The notes under the pieces: model-generated
Seen by the model: the letters and a program-made list of their open reading frames with translations, nothing else
Database searches by the model: none
Told to the model about the DNA's origin: nothing
Made by a program: the position numbers and the translations under genes
In this document: piece after piece, positions 41,158 through 52,110 of the stretch
How positions within the stretch are numbered: position 1 is the stretch's first letter
Layout of the letters: every line of letters starts with the position of its first letter
Origin: Eukaryota sp. TZLM1-RC
Lineage: Eukaryota; Metamonada: BaSk clade
Direction of reading: 5' to 3'
NCBI GenBank assembly: GCA_040285825.1
Contig: JAUPSS010000004.1
Location: forward strand, 6,455,658-6,519,657
Length of the DNA stretch: 64,000 nucleotides

Positions 41158-42438
41158 ATGGTCCCAGAGATTCTGAACCACATCCATGGTTCCACCGAAG
41201 CCGGACATCCATCTCTCTCTAATTCCTGGAAGTCCCTTAAGAAGTCCGATTTTTACTGGCCCACTATGAAAGCAGACCTTGAACTCCATGTTCGAAGTTG
41301 CATTCCCTGCCACAAGAACGCTGATGTCCCCAAGGCCCAGATCTCCGCCTCTGGATCACTGTCTCGTTCCCACAGACCTTTCGAGTATCTGCACTGTGAT
41401 ACTATTGGTCCTTTCCAACCCGATTCTCGACAAAACAAATATGTACTTCATTTTGTCGATGCTTTCACCAAATTCAGCATTCTTGCCCCAGTGCCCGATA
41501 TCAAAGCCATCACTGTAGCTGATTCGATCCTAACCCACGTTTACGCAATATTTGGAGCGCCAAAATCAATTCACTCAGATAATGGTACTGAGTTCTGCAA
41601 CGCTGTCTTCGCCTCGTTATGTCAACTCTTAAACATAACCCATACCACCTCCATTCCACACTTTCACCAATCCAACGGTTTGGTTGAAAGACAACACCGT
41701 GTCCTCCTCCAGAATCTAAGAAAGATTCTTCTGGACTTTGCCGATTACGAAAAATGGTCCGATTACTTCCCGTTCTGCCAAATGATAGCAATTAGCAATC
41801 ACCGGAAATCTCTCAACGCAAGTCCTTATGAACTCATGTCTGGCTCTGATGTATCTCCCCGTTTGTTACCGGTAGATATACTGAAAGCTCTGGAACCCAG
41901 ACCAGATCAACCCGACGTGCCAGATTACCTAACGTATCTCTCTAACTTATCTTCTGAAATTAAAAACAAATGGAAATCTGTCCCAGTTAACTCCCCATCC
42001 GAATCCGAATTTCCTGAGCCGAAGTTTGTCCCTCAACCTGGTTCCCGCGTCTTCGTTCTGCGAGAAAGTCCCAACAAATTACATGGACATTTTGTTGGTC
42101 CCTACATCGTCAAACAAAACCTAACTCGTAGCTCCCTCCTAGTCGAAAACCCTATTACTAGTTATCAGATCAAAACCTCTATTCATCTGATCAAACCTTG
42201 CTTGTCTTCCCTGCCAGACCATATTCTCAACGCCTATGTAGCCGCCGATGCTGGCGAACTCCTCATAGATGCCATTCTGGATGTCACTGACGGAAAAGCT
42301 TTAATTTTTTGGTCTGATGGAACCCAAACTACTCAACCTGAGCACACTGTGAAGAATACTGTAGCCTATCAAAGGTTCAAGAAGATGATGATTTTGGACA
42401 AACCCAGAAGAAGAGGAAAAAGAAGAGAGAAGAGGTAG
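41158..42438 (+). CDS. Integrase, array unit 4
   Basis: Intact 426-codon integrase, the same protein as units 2 and 3. It ends with the basic KRREKR tail whose codons form the purine tract next to LTR 5. Confidence 0.88.
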   Translation: MVPEILNHIHGSTEAGHPSLSNSWKSLKKSDFYWPTMKADLELHVRSCIPCHKNADVPKAQISASGSLSRSHRPFEYLHCDTIGPFQPDSRQNKYVLHFVDAFTKFSILAPVPDIKAITVADSILTHVYAIFGAPKSIHSDNGTEFCNAVFASLCQLLNITHTTSIPHFHQSNGLVERQHRVLLQNLRKILLDFADYEKWSDYFPFCQMIAISNHRKSLNASPYELMSGSDVSPRLLPVDILKALEPRPDQPDVPDYLTYLSNLSSEIKNKWKSVPVNSPSESEFPEPKFVPQPGSRVFVLRESPNKLHGHFVGPYIVKQNLTRSSLLVENPITSYQIKTSIHLIKPCLSSLPDHILNAYVAADAGELLIDAILDVTDGKALIFWSDGTQTTQPEHTVKNTVAYQRFKKMMILDKPRRRGKRREKR

Positions 42439-42624
42439 TGTAGGCTTATGCCAATATAGGTTATAGTTTATTATTGTTTATTAGTAGTTACAGTACCACG
42501 TGATGCCACGTCATCACTTATTTATCTAGACTCTTGTTCAAATTCTGCTGATTATTCACACCCGCTGTAATAAACACCCTGTTTCCTAGTTTATTACCTG
42601 ATGCATCCCTTTGTTGACCCAACA
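42439..42624 (+). repeat. LTR 5 of the array (right end)
   Basis: 186 bp ending GACCCAACA, followed by GAGA, the target duplication, and then LINE II sequence. It fixes the LTR boundary, because unit-internal sequence (GTAATTATTG) does not follow. Confidence 0.9.
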
Positions 42625-43345
42625 GAGATGTTTTCTATGGCCTTGTTCTTTACCAAATGATTTAATTTGTCGCTGCAAGAGTGTTGTTACGCTTTCCCAT
42701 ATTTTAAACTGTAAGTATTTCATAACTTATCGCTCAATTGTTCATGACTCAGTTCGTGATCAATTATATGCCATGTGCAAAAGTTTCAATATAGAGGCAT
42801 TTATTGCGCCATTAGTACGTAAGCTATCTTCAGATCAAACTGATGATTCCTTTGGTAAAAGAAGGACAGATTTAGCAGCTCCAGAAATCGATGGTGTTCT
42901 CAATGTTGTGGATGTTGTCTCAGTTGATGTTTGCAAAAATTTTGCTGCTCGTTTGGTGTATTCCGCTGATTCGCTGCTAACTAACGCTGAGAAACAGACA
43001 ATAAAAAAATATGAAGAACCATTGGCACAATTAGGTAGAGTCGAACACGTGAAATATCAGTTTGTTCCGTTTGAAATTTCTCTTTTTGGCAATCCTGGAC
43101 CTTCAGGATTACACATTTTTGCAGATTTCAAAAAAGGTTTACTAAATAGATCTCGTAAAACAATGAATTCCACTTTCTGGTTAAATAGAATTGTTTTTTT
43201 GCATTTTCAAGTCTATTCCTACAATGATTTCTAAAGCTCCTTTAGCTATTGGTGTAGAATATGAACGAAATGTTGTGAGTAGGTTTAGCAATATTGATGC
43301 TTGTTTGGAGGATATTGAATATTAGACAGAATTTTAATTCAATAA
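42625..43345 (+). mobile_element. Non-LTR retrotransposon 3' end, subfamily II (array insertion host)
   Basis: A nearly open frame of about 200 codons with an intact finger CRCKSVVTLSHILNC (C-x1-C-x7-H-x3-C) and the endonuclease-like motif RTDLAAPEIDGVLNVVD (D-x13-D), then KYEEPLAQLGRVEHVKY and FVPFEISLFGN. It ends with AATAAAAATAC near 43345. It begins at the right target duplication of the LTR array, so its 5' part lies at 30521-30555. Confidence 0.75.
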
Positions 43346-43359
43346 AAATACAGGTTTAA

Positions 43360-44940
43360 AATCAAATTCTCCAGTTTCTGCAATAGTTGATGGTATTGCA
43401 ATTCAAGCCAAATGATATTCAATTGATGCTATTCGTAATTTGGGTTCGTTTTTCGGAAATAGTGATGAAATAACCAAAGAATTGTTTGATAAGTTGAACT
43501 CAATTTTCGAAAAAATTGACCAATGATGACTTTAGATATACAGAAACCTATCAAATTTACCATTATAAGATTATGTTTTAGTTCCAAATTTAATCATATA
43601 TTTCGATCTACAAATCCTCTTACCACTAGGCGTTTGGCCCAAAAGTTTAATGAAGTACGTGCAAATGTGTTATCACAATTACTAGGATGTAAAATGTTCC
43701 AAATTCCTGACCATGCTTTCCTTAGTCCAAATTATGGCGGTTTAGGTTGGATAAAGGTCTCAATTCTTACTTCATGTGCTTTTATCGGTGGATGCAGAAA
43801 TGCAATTTTTGAGTTTTCTGAAAGATTTGCAGATTGGGATGATTTATTAATGACAAGGCAAAGTTCAACTGTTTTTGCTTTAAATGAAAAAATTTCGACA
43901 ATTGATGTAGAAAAAAGGAATTGATGCTTTCCCCCATCATTCTATGGTAATATTTTGAAAAAACAAATTTTAAATTTAAAATATTTTTCTTCGAACATTA
44001 CAGAAACGATTGACTGGAATATATGAAAATGATCTTTATAATAATATATGCAGCTCGGCTGTTTTAAATCAAGATCTTCACTCATTGATATTGGAAAAAG
44101 GTGTTTGTGAAAATCAGTCATCACATTCTTCACTGTTTGTGACCATTGTGCCACGAATATTTAGACTGTGTGCTAATAGTGAAGCATTTGAAACAAAAAT
44201 GAGATTATATTTGAATATTCCCTGTATACAATTATTATTGAATGAAAAATGTATTTGTTGGAATTCACCTCAGCTCACTTTGTGTCATGCTCTCAAACGT
44301 TCTAAATTGATAGCATATCGTTCTTCGTAACATGATGCTGTTAGAGACACTGTTTTCAATATGGCACGAACTGCAAGAATCTCGTGTATTAAAGAGCCTC
44401 TGCTGAAAGAAACACTGTCATTAAATAATTTCGATTTTGATGATAGAGGTGATGTCTACTGTGATTTTCTTGAGAACAATGAAGCTGTTGTTGACTTTGT
44501 CTCCTGTAATGTTGCAAATGACATTTTGGTTCAAAGAAGAAAAGTTAATGCTGTAAGTGCTCTTGAATTTAAAGCTAAAGAAAAACATAGAAAATATGAC
44601 AAGGATATCGAAGAAGCCAATGCTGATGGAAACAGATCACTTGTTTTCATTGTTTTTCCATTTTCGATAAACGGAAGACTATAAGTAGAAGCAGGAACTT
44701 TTTTGAATGATTTCCAAAAATGGTTCAAAAAAAATAATGAAAAGATTTGACATCTTCTTATGGCGCTTTCGAATTTAATTTGCCATAAATAATAGATTAC
44801 TCCGGCTTTTCAATCGAATTACAGAAGCTTTAGCTAGACAGCAAGCAGATCTAGATTTTGTATAGGAAGTCTTGGTGCAACGAATTTCGTCCCATTTATT
44901 ATGATTTTATTTTGTCAGGTGTGCAAGATCAATAAAAAAA
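43360..44940 (+). mobile_element. Non-LTR retrotransposon, subfamily I, copy b
   Basis: Colinear with the copy at 18925-20447 and slightly longer at the 5' end (SPVSAIVDGIAIQAK before SIDAIRNLGSFFG). Segments: RLAQKFNEVRANVLSQLLGC, YGGLGWIKVS, finger CICWNSPQLTLCHALK in which the last Cys is replaced, and RGDVYCDFLENNEAVVDFV (D-x13-D). Single-base frameshifts at about 43525 and 43918, among others, break the frame. It ends GTGTGCAAGATCAATAAA, the subfamily I 3' end. Confidence 0.75.
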
Positions 44941-44986
44941 GGAAGTAGGTTTGCAAATGTTTTTTATTTAAAAAAATCCAAAAATG

Positions 44987-45003
44987 CTACAGATTTACTG
45001 TAG
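44987..45003 (-). other. Hairpin just 3' of Fanzor copy B
   Basis: Arms CTACAG and CTGTAG with a 5-nt loop, 14 bp beyond the end of the Fanzor reading frame. TnpB/Fanzor guide RNAs overlap and extend past the 3' end of the nuclease gene, so this position is where a guide-scaffold hairpin could lie. This is inference from position only. Confidence 0.3.
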
Positions 45004-45016
45004 TAAAAAGCTATAA

Positions 45017-45482
45017 CTTAAGACAAATATGGAGGCCTATCACCAACACTATCCTCTACAAAACAATCCACAATTGCCTTTATGTTGATACATCCTAACT
45101 TGTTACGATTCCATACCTTATCCTTTCCATCACATTCTTCTCTACAAATTTCAGATCGACATCTTAACAAAGCATGACATCTCACAGTAGGATATTTTTC
45201 TCTCATCCATGGCCTAGGATTCTAAACATCAAGAAATACATTTACTGGGTTATAACAAGTTGGACACTTTAAAGATGTGTTTCTCTCATCAACTAAACAT
45301 ACTGTATAACCATTTCTCTTAAAGAAATTTCTCCATCCAACTCCTCTACTTGATCGATGATGCTTTAAATTCTTTCTCTTATTGCCATTGTCACCAAACA
45401 TTAGGATAGTGTCTTCTTGCTTCCACTGCTTCTCAGCCATTCTTTTTAATAAACTTAGCCTCTGTTTTCTGCTGATGGACAT
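45017..45482 (-). pseudogene. Fanzor (TnpB-like RNA-guided nuclease) 3' remnant, copy B
   Basis: The minus strand reads ILMFGDNGNK (the GDW/RuvC-II position), SSRGVGWRNFFKRNGYTVCL, VDERNTSLKCPTC, a stop, NPRPW, PTVRCHALLRCRSEIC (second half of the C4 zinc ribbon) and KVWNRNKLGCINI at the RuvC-III position. It matches copy C in motif order and in NPRP(W/Y) and WNRN. The N-terminal two thirds are missing and an in-frame TAG at the NPRP junction breaks it. The RuvC-III Asp is Asn, as in copy C. A 6-bp hairpin lies directly downstream (44987-45003). Confidence 0.72.
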
Positions 45483-45734
45483 ATCTTTGCATTTTTTGAA
45501 TACGCCATATCATTAAACATTAGTATGCAAATGTAAATGTCATTTTTGTCAGCTTGGAAGCAACATAAGAATAGAAATTATTATAATTAAAAGAGTTTGT
45601 TGATTCTTTTGATAATGTAGCTTCTGTAAGTTACACTGTAAGCTACAATAAATTTCCAATAATTAATTTGAACACAATAACACCATTTCTATAACTTAGT
45701 CTCAGTGATATTCCTCTGGTGTTGTGGGAGTCGT
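45483..45734. other. Spacer upstream of Fanzor copy B
   Basis: No coding sequence recognised. A 7-bp inverted repeat GTAGCTT/AAGCTAC with a 16-nt spacer lies near 45617-45646. Confidence 0.3.
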
Positions 45735-46295
45735 CCAAGTTTTTGTCTCATTACCATTGTCGTTTGGGAAAGCTGCAGGAGAAACTCTTGAATGTTATAG
45801 AAAACTTAGATGATAATGTATGTATTAACTTGGCTAAGGAAAAAAATCCCAGTTTGTGAACTTCTTGACTGAACTAAACGGTAGTTGCTCGAATTGTCTC
45901 ATTGCTTGAACTCCCAATAGTAATGGTCACCTGCTCACTGCTCATTAATGGATTACTGTTTACAGAAAATAAACAAATATGAAGAAACATTGGTACAATG
46001 AGGTAGAGTCGAAAATGTGAACTAGTAGTTTGTGCCGTTTGCTATCTCTCATTTTGGCAATATTGAGCCTTCAGGATTACATTTGATTGAAATACATTTT
46101 GTAAAAAATTGAACTCTTCTATCTGGTTAAATACAATTGTGTTTTGCATGTCTAAGTGTATTGCAAGAGTGCTTTCTAAAGCTCATTTAGTTATTGTTGC
46201 GGAGTATGTATGGAATTCTGTGAGTAGGTTCAGCTTTCGTGATGAGTGTTTATAGGGTAGCAAATATTAGATAGTTTTTAGGCTTAATAAAATTA
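45735..46295 (+). mobile_element. Non-LTR retrotransposon remnant, subfamily II, heavily decayed
   Basis: Phrases of subfamily II recur in order with many changes: a GKAAGETLECY-like linker, LAKEKNPSL, KYEETLVQ followed by GRVENV, and a tail similar to the 43200-43345 segment. An internal deletion removes the finger and most of the endonuclease-like region. Confidence 0.5.
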
Positions 46296-48220
46296 TGATA
46301 TTGTTGAATTCACATCATTTTGGATGCTGCTACATTTAGCACAAAATCAGTGGAACCTTGTCTTGTCGTTAAGTGAATCCTGTTACTGTAAATTTTTTTG
46401 TGTTGTTGGATCTTGTGGTGATCCATTTTCATCATTTTGTCATTTTCTCAAACAGTGGAATGGTTCTTCCAACACCATTTTTCAAAATCAAACCTCAATG
46501 GTGAAGGATATACACAAGGATCTAATGTGTCTTGAATTTTCAAAACATCAATTGTTGTGTAAATTGGAGAATTCAATGGTGTCTCACAGTTAAGTAATAT
46601 AAGTCAAGGGCAATCATTAGGACTATTTCAGGTTAGGTTCAATTCAGGTTCCGAACCAGTTCACCGAATGTTGCTGTTTTTTTACCATTGTTTTTAATCT
46701 TTATTCAGTTATCACCACTGATATAAAACAAATATACATAATCCAATAATCAATACACTAATGCTTAATTTTTGGTGAATTTGTTTCATAAAACAGTCAA
46801 ATAAAATTTTATATTTTGTTCTCGATTTTGTTCGTTTCATTTCTATGGAAGCACAAACAGTATGTTCCTCTTTCACTTCATTAAAGAGGTCTTGGGTTCT
46901 GAAACATATGACTCATCTTCCAAAACAACGGTGTGACCTGCAAAACAAGTGTGTTACAACAATGGTGTTACAAGTAAAATACTATCATCGAACCAGAACA
47001 ACCCAAAAAGTTGTTGATGTATAACATTCTTCCTAGACCAATTGTAAAAGGGTCAACACCGAAATTTTGATCAGACAGTTTTCTTCACTTGTTATTCATG
47101 AAACTGAACTTGCTATTGAAAATTAAAAATATATAAGTGCGGTTGATAGTGTTTCTGATTTCCTACCACGATTTTGTAAAAAGATTACAAAAATAATTTC
47201 ACACTTGGAACAACACTTTAGCAAAAGGTTCAAAAACTGATGAATCATATTCACTGATTTTGCAGGCTTATAATGGATTCTTGCAGGGCTCAACGTTAGC
47301 TATTACTGGTGATTCAAAAAATTGAATTCTGATTTTGGTAGGTCAGAAGTAGATGATTCCTTAGAAAGATCAAGAGCAGTGAAGGAATCAGTTGAGGAAG
47401 CAATGTCTTCAAAATAGTACTAACTCAGTTTATTGAAATCCTTTATTCACAATACACTTCGCAATGTCATCCAAACAATCACAAAGTGGTCCATCAAAAA
47501 GTAAGTGTAATGCTAGTCAAGTTCCAAAAGACCAACCTGACTTACCACTTCATTTTGAACTGATTGATGAAGACAGAGATGGTAACAGATTTAAAGAACA
47601 ATGCCGAAAGCGTGGTTTGCAATAGTGTTCTAATATTGTTTAATAGTACTGTTACTTTTTTTAATCTACTTTTCGAAATACCTCTTATAAGTTTTTTTGT
47701 CCAAAATCAAATGCATAAACCTTGAAACTGAAACAAAATCCAGTATCTTGTGTTTCAACTTTTTCTAAATAATGAACTTTGATACCTTTGATGAACGCAT
47801 AAAATAAATATTTCAACCAACAAACGTTCTTGTAATGGAATATGTTCAAAGGCAATTACATTGCTTACATAACTGTTGAGAACCAAAGTTCAGGAGATAG
47901 GTGTCATAACCTTTATTAAACAATCATTAAGAATTAGTTGTCAATCTAAAACGAAGTTGGTTAATGATTATAATAAAGGTTTGATGTATGAAAGCTGTAT
48001 AAAGGATGATATGTGTAGTTCTTCAAACCAGTGTTGGAAATTTAAACCACCCGGGTGCCACTTGGTGCAATGAGTGTTTCACCATGTGAAAGTGTTGAAA
48101 CACTTGGGTCAAACACTACATCAAATTGATTTATTTTAGAGAACATAACAACCATTAATGATAAAACAACACAAAAAGGGTACTCAGAACACATTAAACA
48201 ATGTACAAAAAGGAAATAAA
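46296..48220. other. Gene-poor intergenic region
   Basis: No known family found. A 53-codon plus-strand ORF at 47464-47625 (MSSKQSQSGPSKSK ... LPLHFELIDEDRDGNRFK) has a protein-like composition, but I cannot identify it. The rest is AT-rich with frequent stops. Confidence 0.35.
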
Positions 48221-48223
48221 AAA

Positions 48224-48832
48224 TCATTTCAAAAAACTATTAAAGTTCAATCCATAAGAAAACGACAATAAACGGGCTTCGACAAGTTGTCCATCTTTGC
48301 CCAATTTCTCCAGTTCATCGTACAAATTTGATAGTGGAAGAGTTAAAACAGAAAGGCACTCAGTTTCTTCTAGCTGTTGGTTTCCAAGTGAGTTCGTGTC
48401 ATTTCCATCAATTTTCATAATGACCAATTTACCTCTGGAGGCACTGATAGAAGGCCCAGAGGCAAACACAGGAGTGGTATGTACCACAGACGCAGTATAA
48501 CCAGTTTCTTCCCTCAACTCACGTATTGCAGCTGTTTCAACATCCTCACCTTGGTCAAGCAGACCTGCAGGCCACTCCACTACATATGCATTGATTGCTG
48601 GGCGCCATTGTCTAACAAGTACTATTTCTGACTCCTTACTGTTGTAATGAATTATGGGTATAATTTCTACGGAGCCAGCATAGGATAAATTTGAGGTTGT
48701 TGTTCGTTCTACGGCTTCCCAAGTATAAGTGTGATCATTGTGGTGACATGTAAGTTCTACGAAACGTAACCATTTACCTTCATAGACAGGGGTGCGTAAA
48801 GATATCTTGGGTGAGGTGTTTGAGCCAAGCAT
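48224..48832 (-). CDS. NUDIX hydrolase, ADP-ribose pyrophosphatase (NUDT5-like)
   Basis: A 202-codon protein with a complete Nudix box, GLLDQGEDVETAAIRELREETGY, split here as GLLDQGE and REETGY and matching G-x5-E-x7-RE-U-x-EE-x-GU. The preceding VLVRQWRPAINAYVVEWPAG and the SGPSISAS segment are typical of ADP-sugar hydrolases of the NUDT5/Ysa1 type, which split ADP-ribose to AMP and ribose-5-phosphate. It is cytosolic, with no targeting signal. Complete frame, TGA stop. Confidence 0.92.
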   Translation of the reverse strand: MLGSNTSPKISLRTPVYEGKWLRFVELTCHHNDHTYTWEAVERTTTSNLSYAGSVEIIPIIHYNSKESEIVLVRQWRPAINAYVVEWPAGLLDQGEDVETAAIRELREETGYTASVVHTTPVFASGPSISASRGKLVIMKIDGNDTNSLGNQQLEETECLSVLTLPLSNLYDELEKLGKDGQLVEARLLSFSYGLNFNSFLK

Positions 48833-48904
48833 TTAAATTCTTTAAGTTCATTTTTGAATTTCCAATTTTTGTAATTGTCAATTTTTAATGAACTACAACA
48901 CTTA

Positions 48905-49960
48905 ATAAAATTAATTCAGAACTAATCGGACTAAATTCAGTGAACCAGGATTTCTTCTACAAAATCCTGTTCTGCTTGTTTTCTGGCCATTGCTTCTCTT
49001 ATTCGGTGAAGAAACCGAGGTAATCTATTAATTATAGGCAATTCAATTCTTGACAGCCACAAAAAGACATTAAATCTCTTCATTGTTTTTTAACCAATTT
49101 CTGGAAATGATTCAACAAATATTTTGCTGCTATTGATAGTCTTCTGTGTATAGAAAATGGAAAAGCAATAAAAACAAGTGGTCTATTTCTATTTGCATTA
49201 GCTTTTTTGGTATCTTTGTCATATTTTCTATGTTTTTCTTTGGCCCTAAATTCAAGAGCATCTACAGGATTAAGTTTTCTTCTTTGAACCAAAGAGTCAT
49301 TTGCAACATAACAGGAGACAGAGTCAACAACAGCTTCAGTGTTCTCAAGCAAATCACAGTATACATCACCTCTATCATCAAAACCGAAATTATTTAATAA
49401 CAGTGTTTCTTTCAGCAGAGGCACTTTGATACACGAGATTTTTGCGGTTCGCGCTATAAAACAAACGCTGTCTCTAACAGCATCTTGTAATAAAGAACGA
49501 GAAGTTATCAGTTTCAAACAATTCAGAGCATGAAGCAAAGTGAGCTGAGGTGAACACGAACAAATACATTTTTGTTTTAATAATAATTGATTTATGGGAA
49601 TATTCAAATATAATCTCATTTTTGTTACAAACGCTTCATTATCAGCAAACAGTCCAAATCTTCGTGGCACAATGGTCACAAACAGTGAGGAATTTGATGA
49701 CTTTTTTTCACATCCCCCAATAAGAATGAATGAAGCTCTTGTCAATTTTCAATGGAAAATTTTATTAAACAGCCGCTGTAAACTATTTTATGATCTTCAA
49801 CATTTATCATTCACATCCTTAAAACATAAATTTCCTTATCATATGGAGGACGGACACACCACAATCAACTTATTCCTCACACATCTTGTTAAAGATACGA
49901 GAATCCTTTTACAACAAAATGGAACTGTCAAATCATGTGTGAATTTACAAAATATACAAG
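48905..49960 (-). mobile_element. Non-LTR retrotransposon, subfamily I, copy d
   Basis: The ORF 49745-49080 carries CICSCSPQLTLLHALNC (intact CCHC), RGDVYCDLLENTEAVVDSV (D-x13-D) and FRAKEKHRKYDKD. After one stop the frame continues FNVFLWLSRIELPIINRL to EEILVH at about 48940, showing the real C-terminus of the family protein. The 5' part beyond 49750 is recognised only faintly. It lies just upstream of the NUDT5-like gene. Confidence 0.7.
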
Positions 49961-50259
49961 AGTAAGCAGTTTCAACCTTTGAATCAGAAACAAAAGCATC
50001 AGGAATGTTTTCGATTGTTCTGAGAGTGACTGCAAATTCCTACTTGATGACTGTAATTAACTACCTGAACATCATTTGATAACTCTTAACATTGTTCAGT
50101 GTTTGATTAGAAGATTTCATCATCCAAGAGCACAGCCAAATTGACTCACAATTCGATCGACTGAAAACAACAATCCTAGACCAGACACATTTTAAAACTC
50201 AACCAAAAACCTTAACTAATGATCTTACCTACTCAAACCCCATTAATTGAATGACAACA
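49961..50259. other. Spacer between LINE fragments
   Basis: About 300 bp with no recognisable gene; probably more decayed LINE sequence. Confidence 0.3.
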
Positions 50260-50545
50260 GGTTTTCGCTTAGCACTTGCATAACAACTCGCTTGTTATAA
50301 AACTCCGTAATGCTATTCAAAATGGAGTTAATAGAACAGGGAAGGGCTTTCAAAAACGAAATACAATTCTGTACTCCCAAATCAAATAATCGAATGCACG
50401 ACCACTTTCTTTCACAAGTTTTCCTAAATCATCTAAAAAATGAGACCTTCAGTTCCAATGGTTCCAAAAATTGATATAGCAATTGGGACAAATTTGATGT
50501 TTCTGCCTCTTGCTCAATTGAAACGTTGTAGACGGACTACCTATT
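50260..50545 (-). mobile_element. Non-LTR retrotransposon remnant, subfamily III
   Basis: The minus strand reads CPNCYINFWNHWN and FLDDLGKLVKESGRAFDYL, then EYRIVFRF. This aligns with FVPFAFSIFGN..INDFGNLCRSSGKNF..NRIIFAL of the copy at 15600-16130. Several stops. Confidence 0.5.
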
Positions 50546-50921
50546 TTGATTTCTTGGAAAGTTCTGCAACTTTGAGTAAATGTTAAATGTTAAATTATGA
50601 ATGAGATTGTGTAATGAGAACTGTATATGAGGATGTACAAATCTTCTACCAACTAAAATAAGGAAAATTACAGTGTCAAAAATGTATGTTCCAAAGGGAC
50701 TTCTAAAGCAGTAAAAACCGATAGTTAGACAGTTTTTGATAATAATATTATGAAGTGAGAAAGAAGAACTGTATAAGAAAATATTTTCCATGTCAAGCAT
50801 CGGCGAATCTGAGAGAGGTCAAAATGTATTTGGTGGTGATGCTGTGAACCTCACCAAATTGAGGCTAAAAGTTTTGTGGTTATTGTGATCATCAAAATGA
50901 AATTGAACCTCTTTTCTTCGC
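50546..50921. other. Upstream region of eS10
   Basis: Non-coding; presumably contains the eS10 promoter. An 87-codon minus-strand ORF here has no recognisable domain and is not called. Confidence 0.3.
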
Positions 50922-51339
50922 ATGCTTGTTTCAAAGAAGAACAGACTCCTTGTCTACAGATACCTCTTCCAAGGTTTGTTTAACTCCTGCAGAGTTTATC
51001 TTTACGTTTTCCCTGTTCCTAATCTCAGAGGGTGTTTTAGTTGCCAAAAAGGAACACACCTTGGATAAGAACCATCCCCATATCGAGGTTCCTAACCTTG
51101 AAGTTATTATGCTCATGAAGTCTATGATCTCTCGCAATTTAGTACGTAACAACTTCAGCTGGCAATGGAACTACTATTTCCTCACTGATGAAGGTATCAA
51201 CTTCCTCCGTGAGTACCTCCATATTCCCGAAGATGTCTATCCCAAGACTCTCATGAGAGAACAGCGTCCTGCTGGAGAACGTCGTGGATTTGGTGGACGT
51301 CCTTCTCGTGGTGAACGCCCCAACTACCGCCCCGAATAA
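50922..51339 (+). CDS. RPS10: Ribosomal protein eS10, two exons
   Basis: The exons are 50922-50973 and 51029-51339, 120 residues in total. Splicing out a 55-nt intron joins MLVSKKNRLLVYRYLFQ to EGVLVAKKEH, the conserved winged-helix start of eS10. The body continues NLEVIMLMKSMISRNLV and FSWQWNYYFLTDEGI, with a Gly/Arg tail (GRPSRGERP). It sits in the beak of the 40S subunit. The 5' splice site falls after the early helix; without splicing the N-terminus would not match the family. Confidence 0.95.
50974..51028 (+). other. 55-nt intron in eS10
   Basis: Begins GTTTGTTTAA, ends CCTAATCTCAG. It is the longest well-supported intron in the window. A CTAAT-type branch-like word (CCTAATC) precedes the acceptor. 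Confidence 0.9.
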
Positions 51340-52110
51340 ATCGAATCAACCTTTTTCCTGTTTTCTGCTTAGTTTCAGTGTTCTGTTCTTCTAGAAAGTT
51401 ATAGTGTCAACATCGCAAAAATAAATTCACAAGTCAGTGTTAGAATATATGTTAATTAAAGTATTTCAATATCAAAGCATATGTTTTTTTTCTTCATTTT
51501 TGACCAACAATTGAAATGAGTCTGTTTTTACTATAAAAAACTCACAGCATGTGGTTACTGGACAATCAGTTCATTCACTATAACAAATGTTCAACCAGAA
51601 GTACACAATAACAATATTGTTAATTACTAATTGCTTACTGGATTGTTCTTCAGTAATTACTGAAACTTTGTTGATCATTTGTGATTCCACGATTACAGAA
51701 ATTACAGAATTTAAAACTCTATCAATTGTAATAAATGTGATCTGACAAATACCAAGGTTGTGTTTAACTTTGAATCCCCAATTTGAACATGAATTTGTAA
51801 CAATTCAATCTGTACTTCACCCAAATGACAGAATGTGTGAATTCATCAAAGTATCACTCATTACCATTAGTATGATTTCCATCAGTAAGCATTCAATTGC
51901 GGCTCTCCGAATCTTTACACAAATGTGTTTCGAAACCTATTGTTCTCAAATTCTGAGTACTATCCTTCATTGGTCTTTTACAAAGTTCGTCGAGAGTCAC
52001 ATCACAAATTTCCCTTTCTAGCTCATGAAAAATTGAGAACAGTTTATCCCAATTACAATGCAAACACCAAAAACCACACAAACGATTTGATTTTATTTGA
52101 TCAAAATAAC
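51340..52110. other. Intergenic region between convergent eS10 and PIG-L genes
   Basis: No gene recognised. Short ORFs on both strands lack domain signals and codon bias. Contains the 3' flanks of eS10 (AATAAA at about 51421) and PIG-L. Confidence 0.4.

Larger units (their letters stand above)
30556..42624 (+). mobile_element. Tandem array of a Ty3/gypsy-type LTR element lacking RT
   Basis: Structure: LTR-internal-LTR-internal-LTR-internal-LTR-internal-LTR. The five LTRs are 186 bp each, at 30556, 33543, 36509, 39475 and 42439. Unit lengths are 2987, 2966, 2966 and 2964 bp. The whole block is flanked by a single 4-bp direct repeat GAGA (30552-30555, 42625-42628). Each unit has a Gag ORF with a CCHC knuckle and an integrase ORF, with only 38 bp between them and no protease, RT or RNase H. 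A purine tract ends each unit just before the next LTR. Units 2-4 are nearly identical to each other; unit 1 differs by roughly a percent and a 21-bp indel. The layout suggests one insertion followed by LTR-LTR unequal exchange. Confidence 0.93.
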
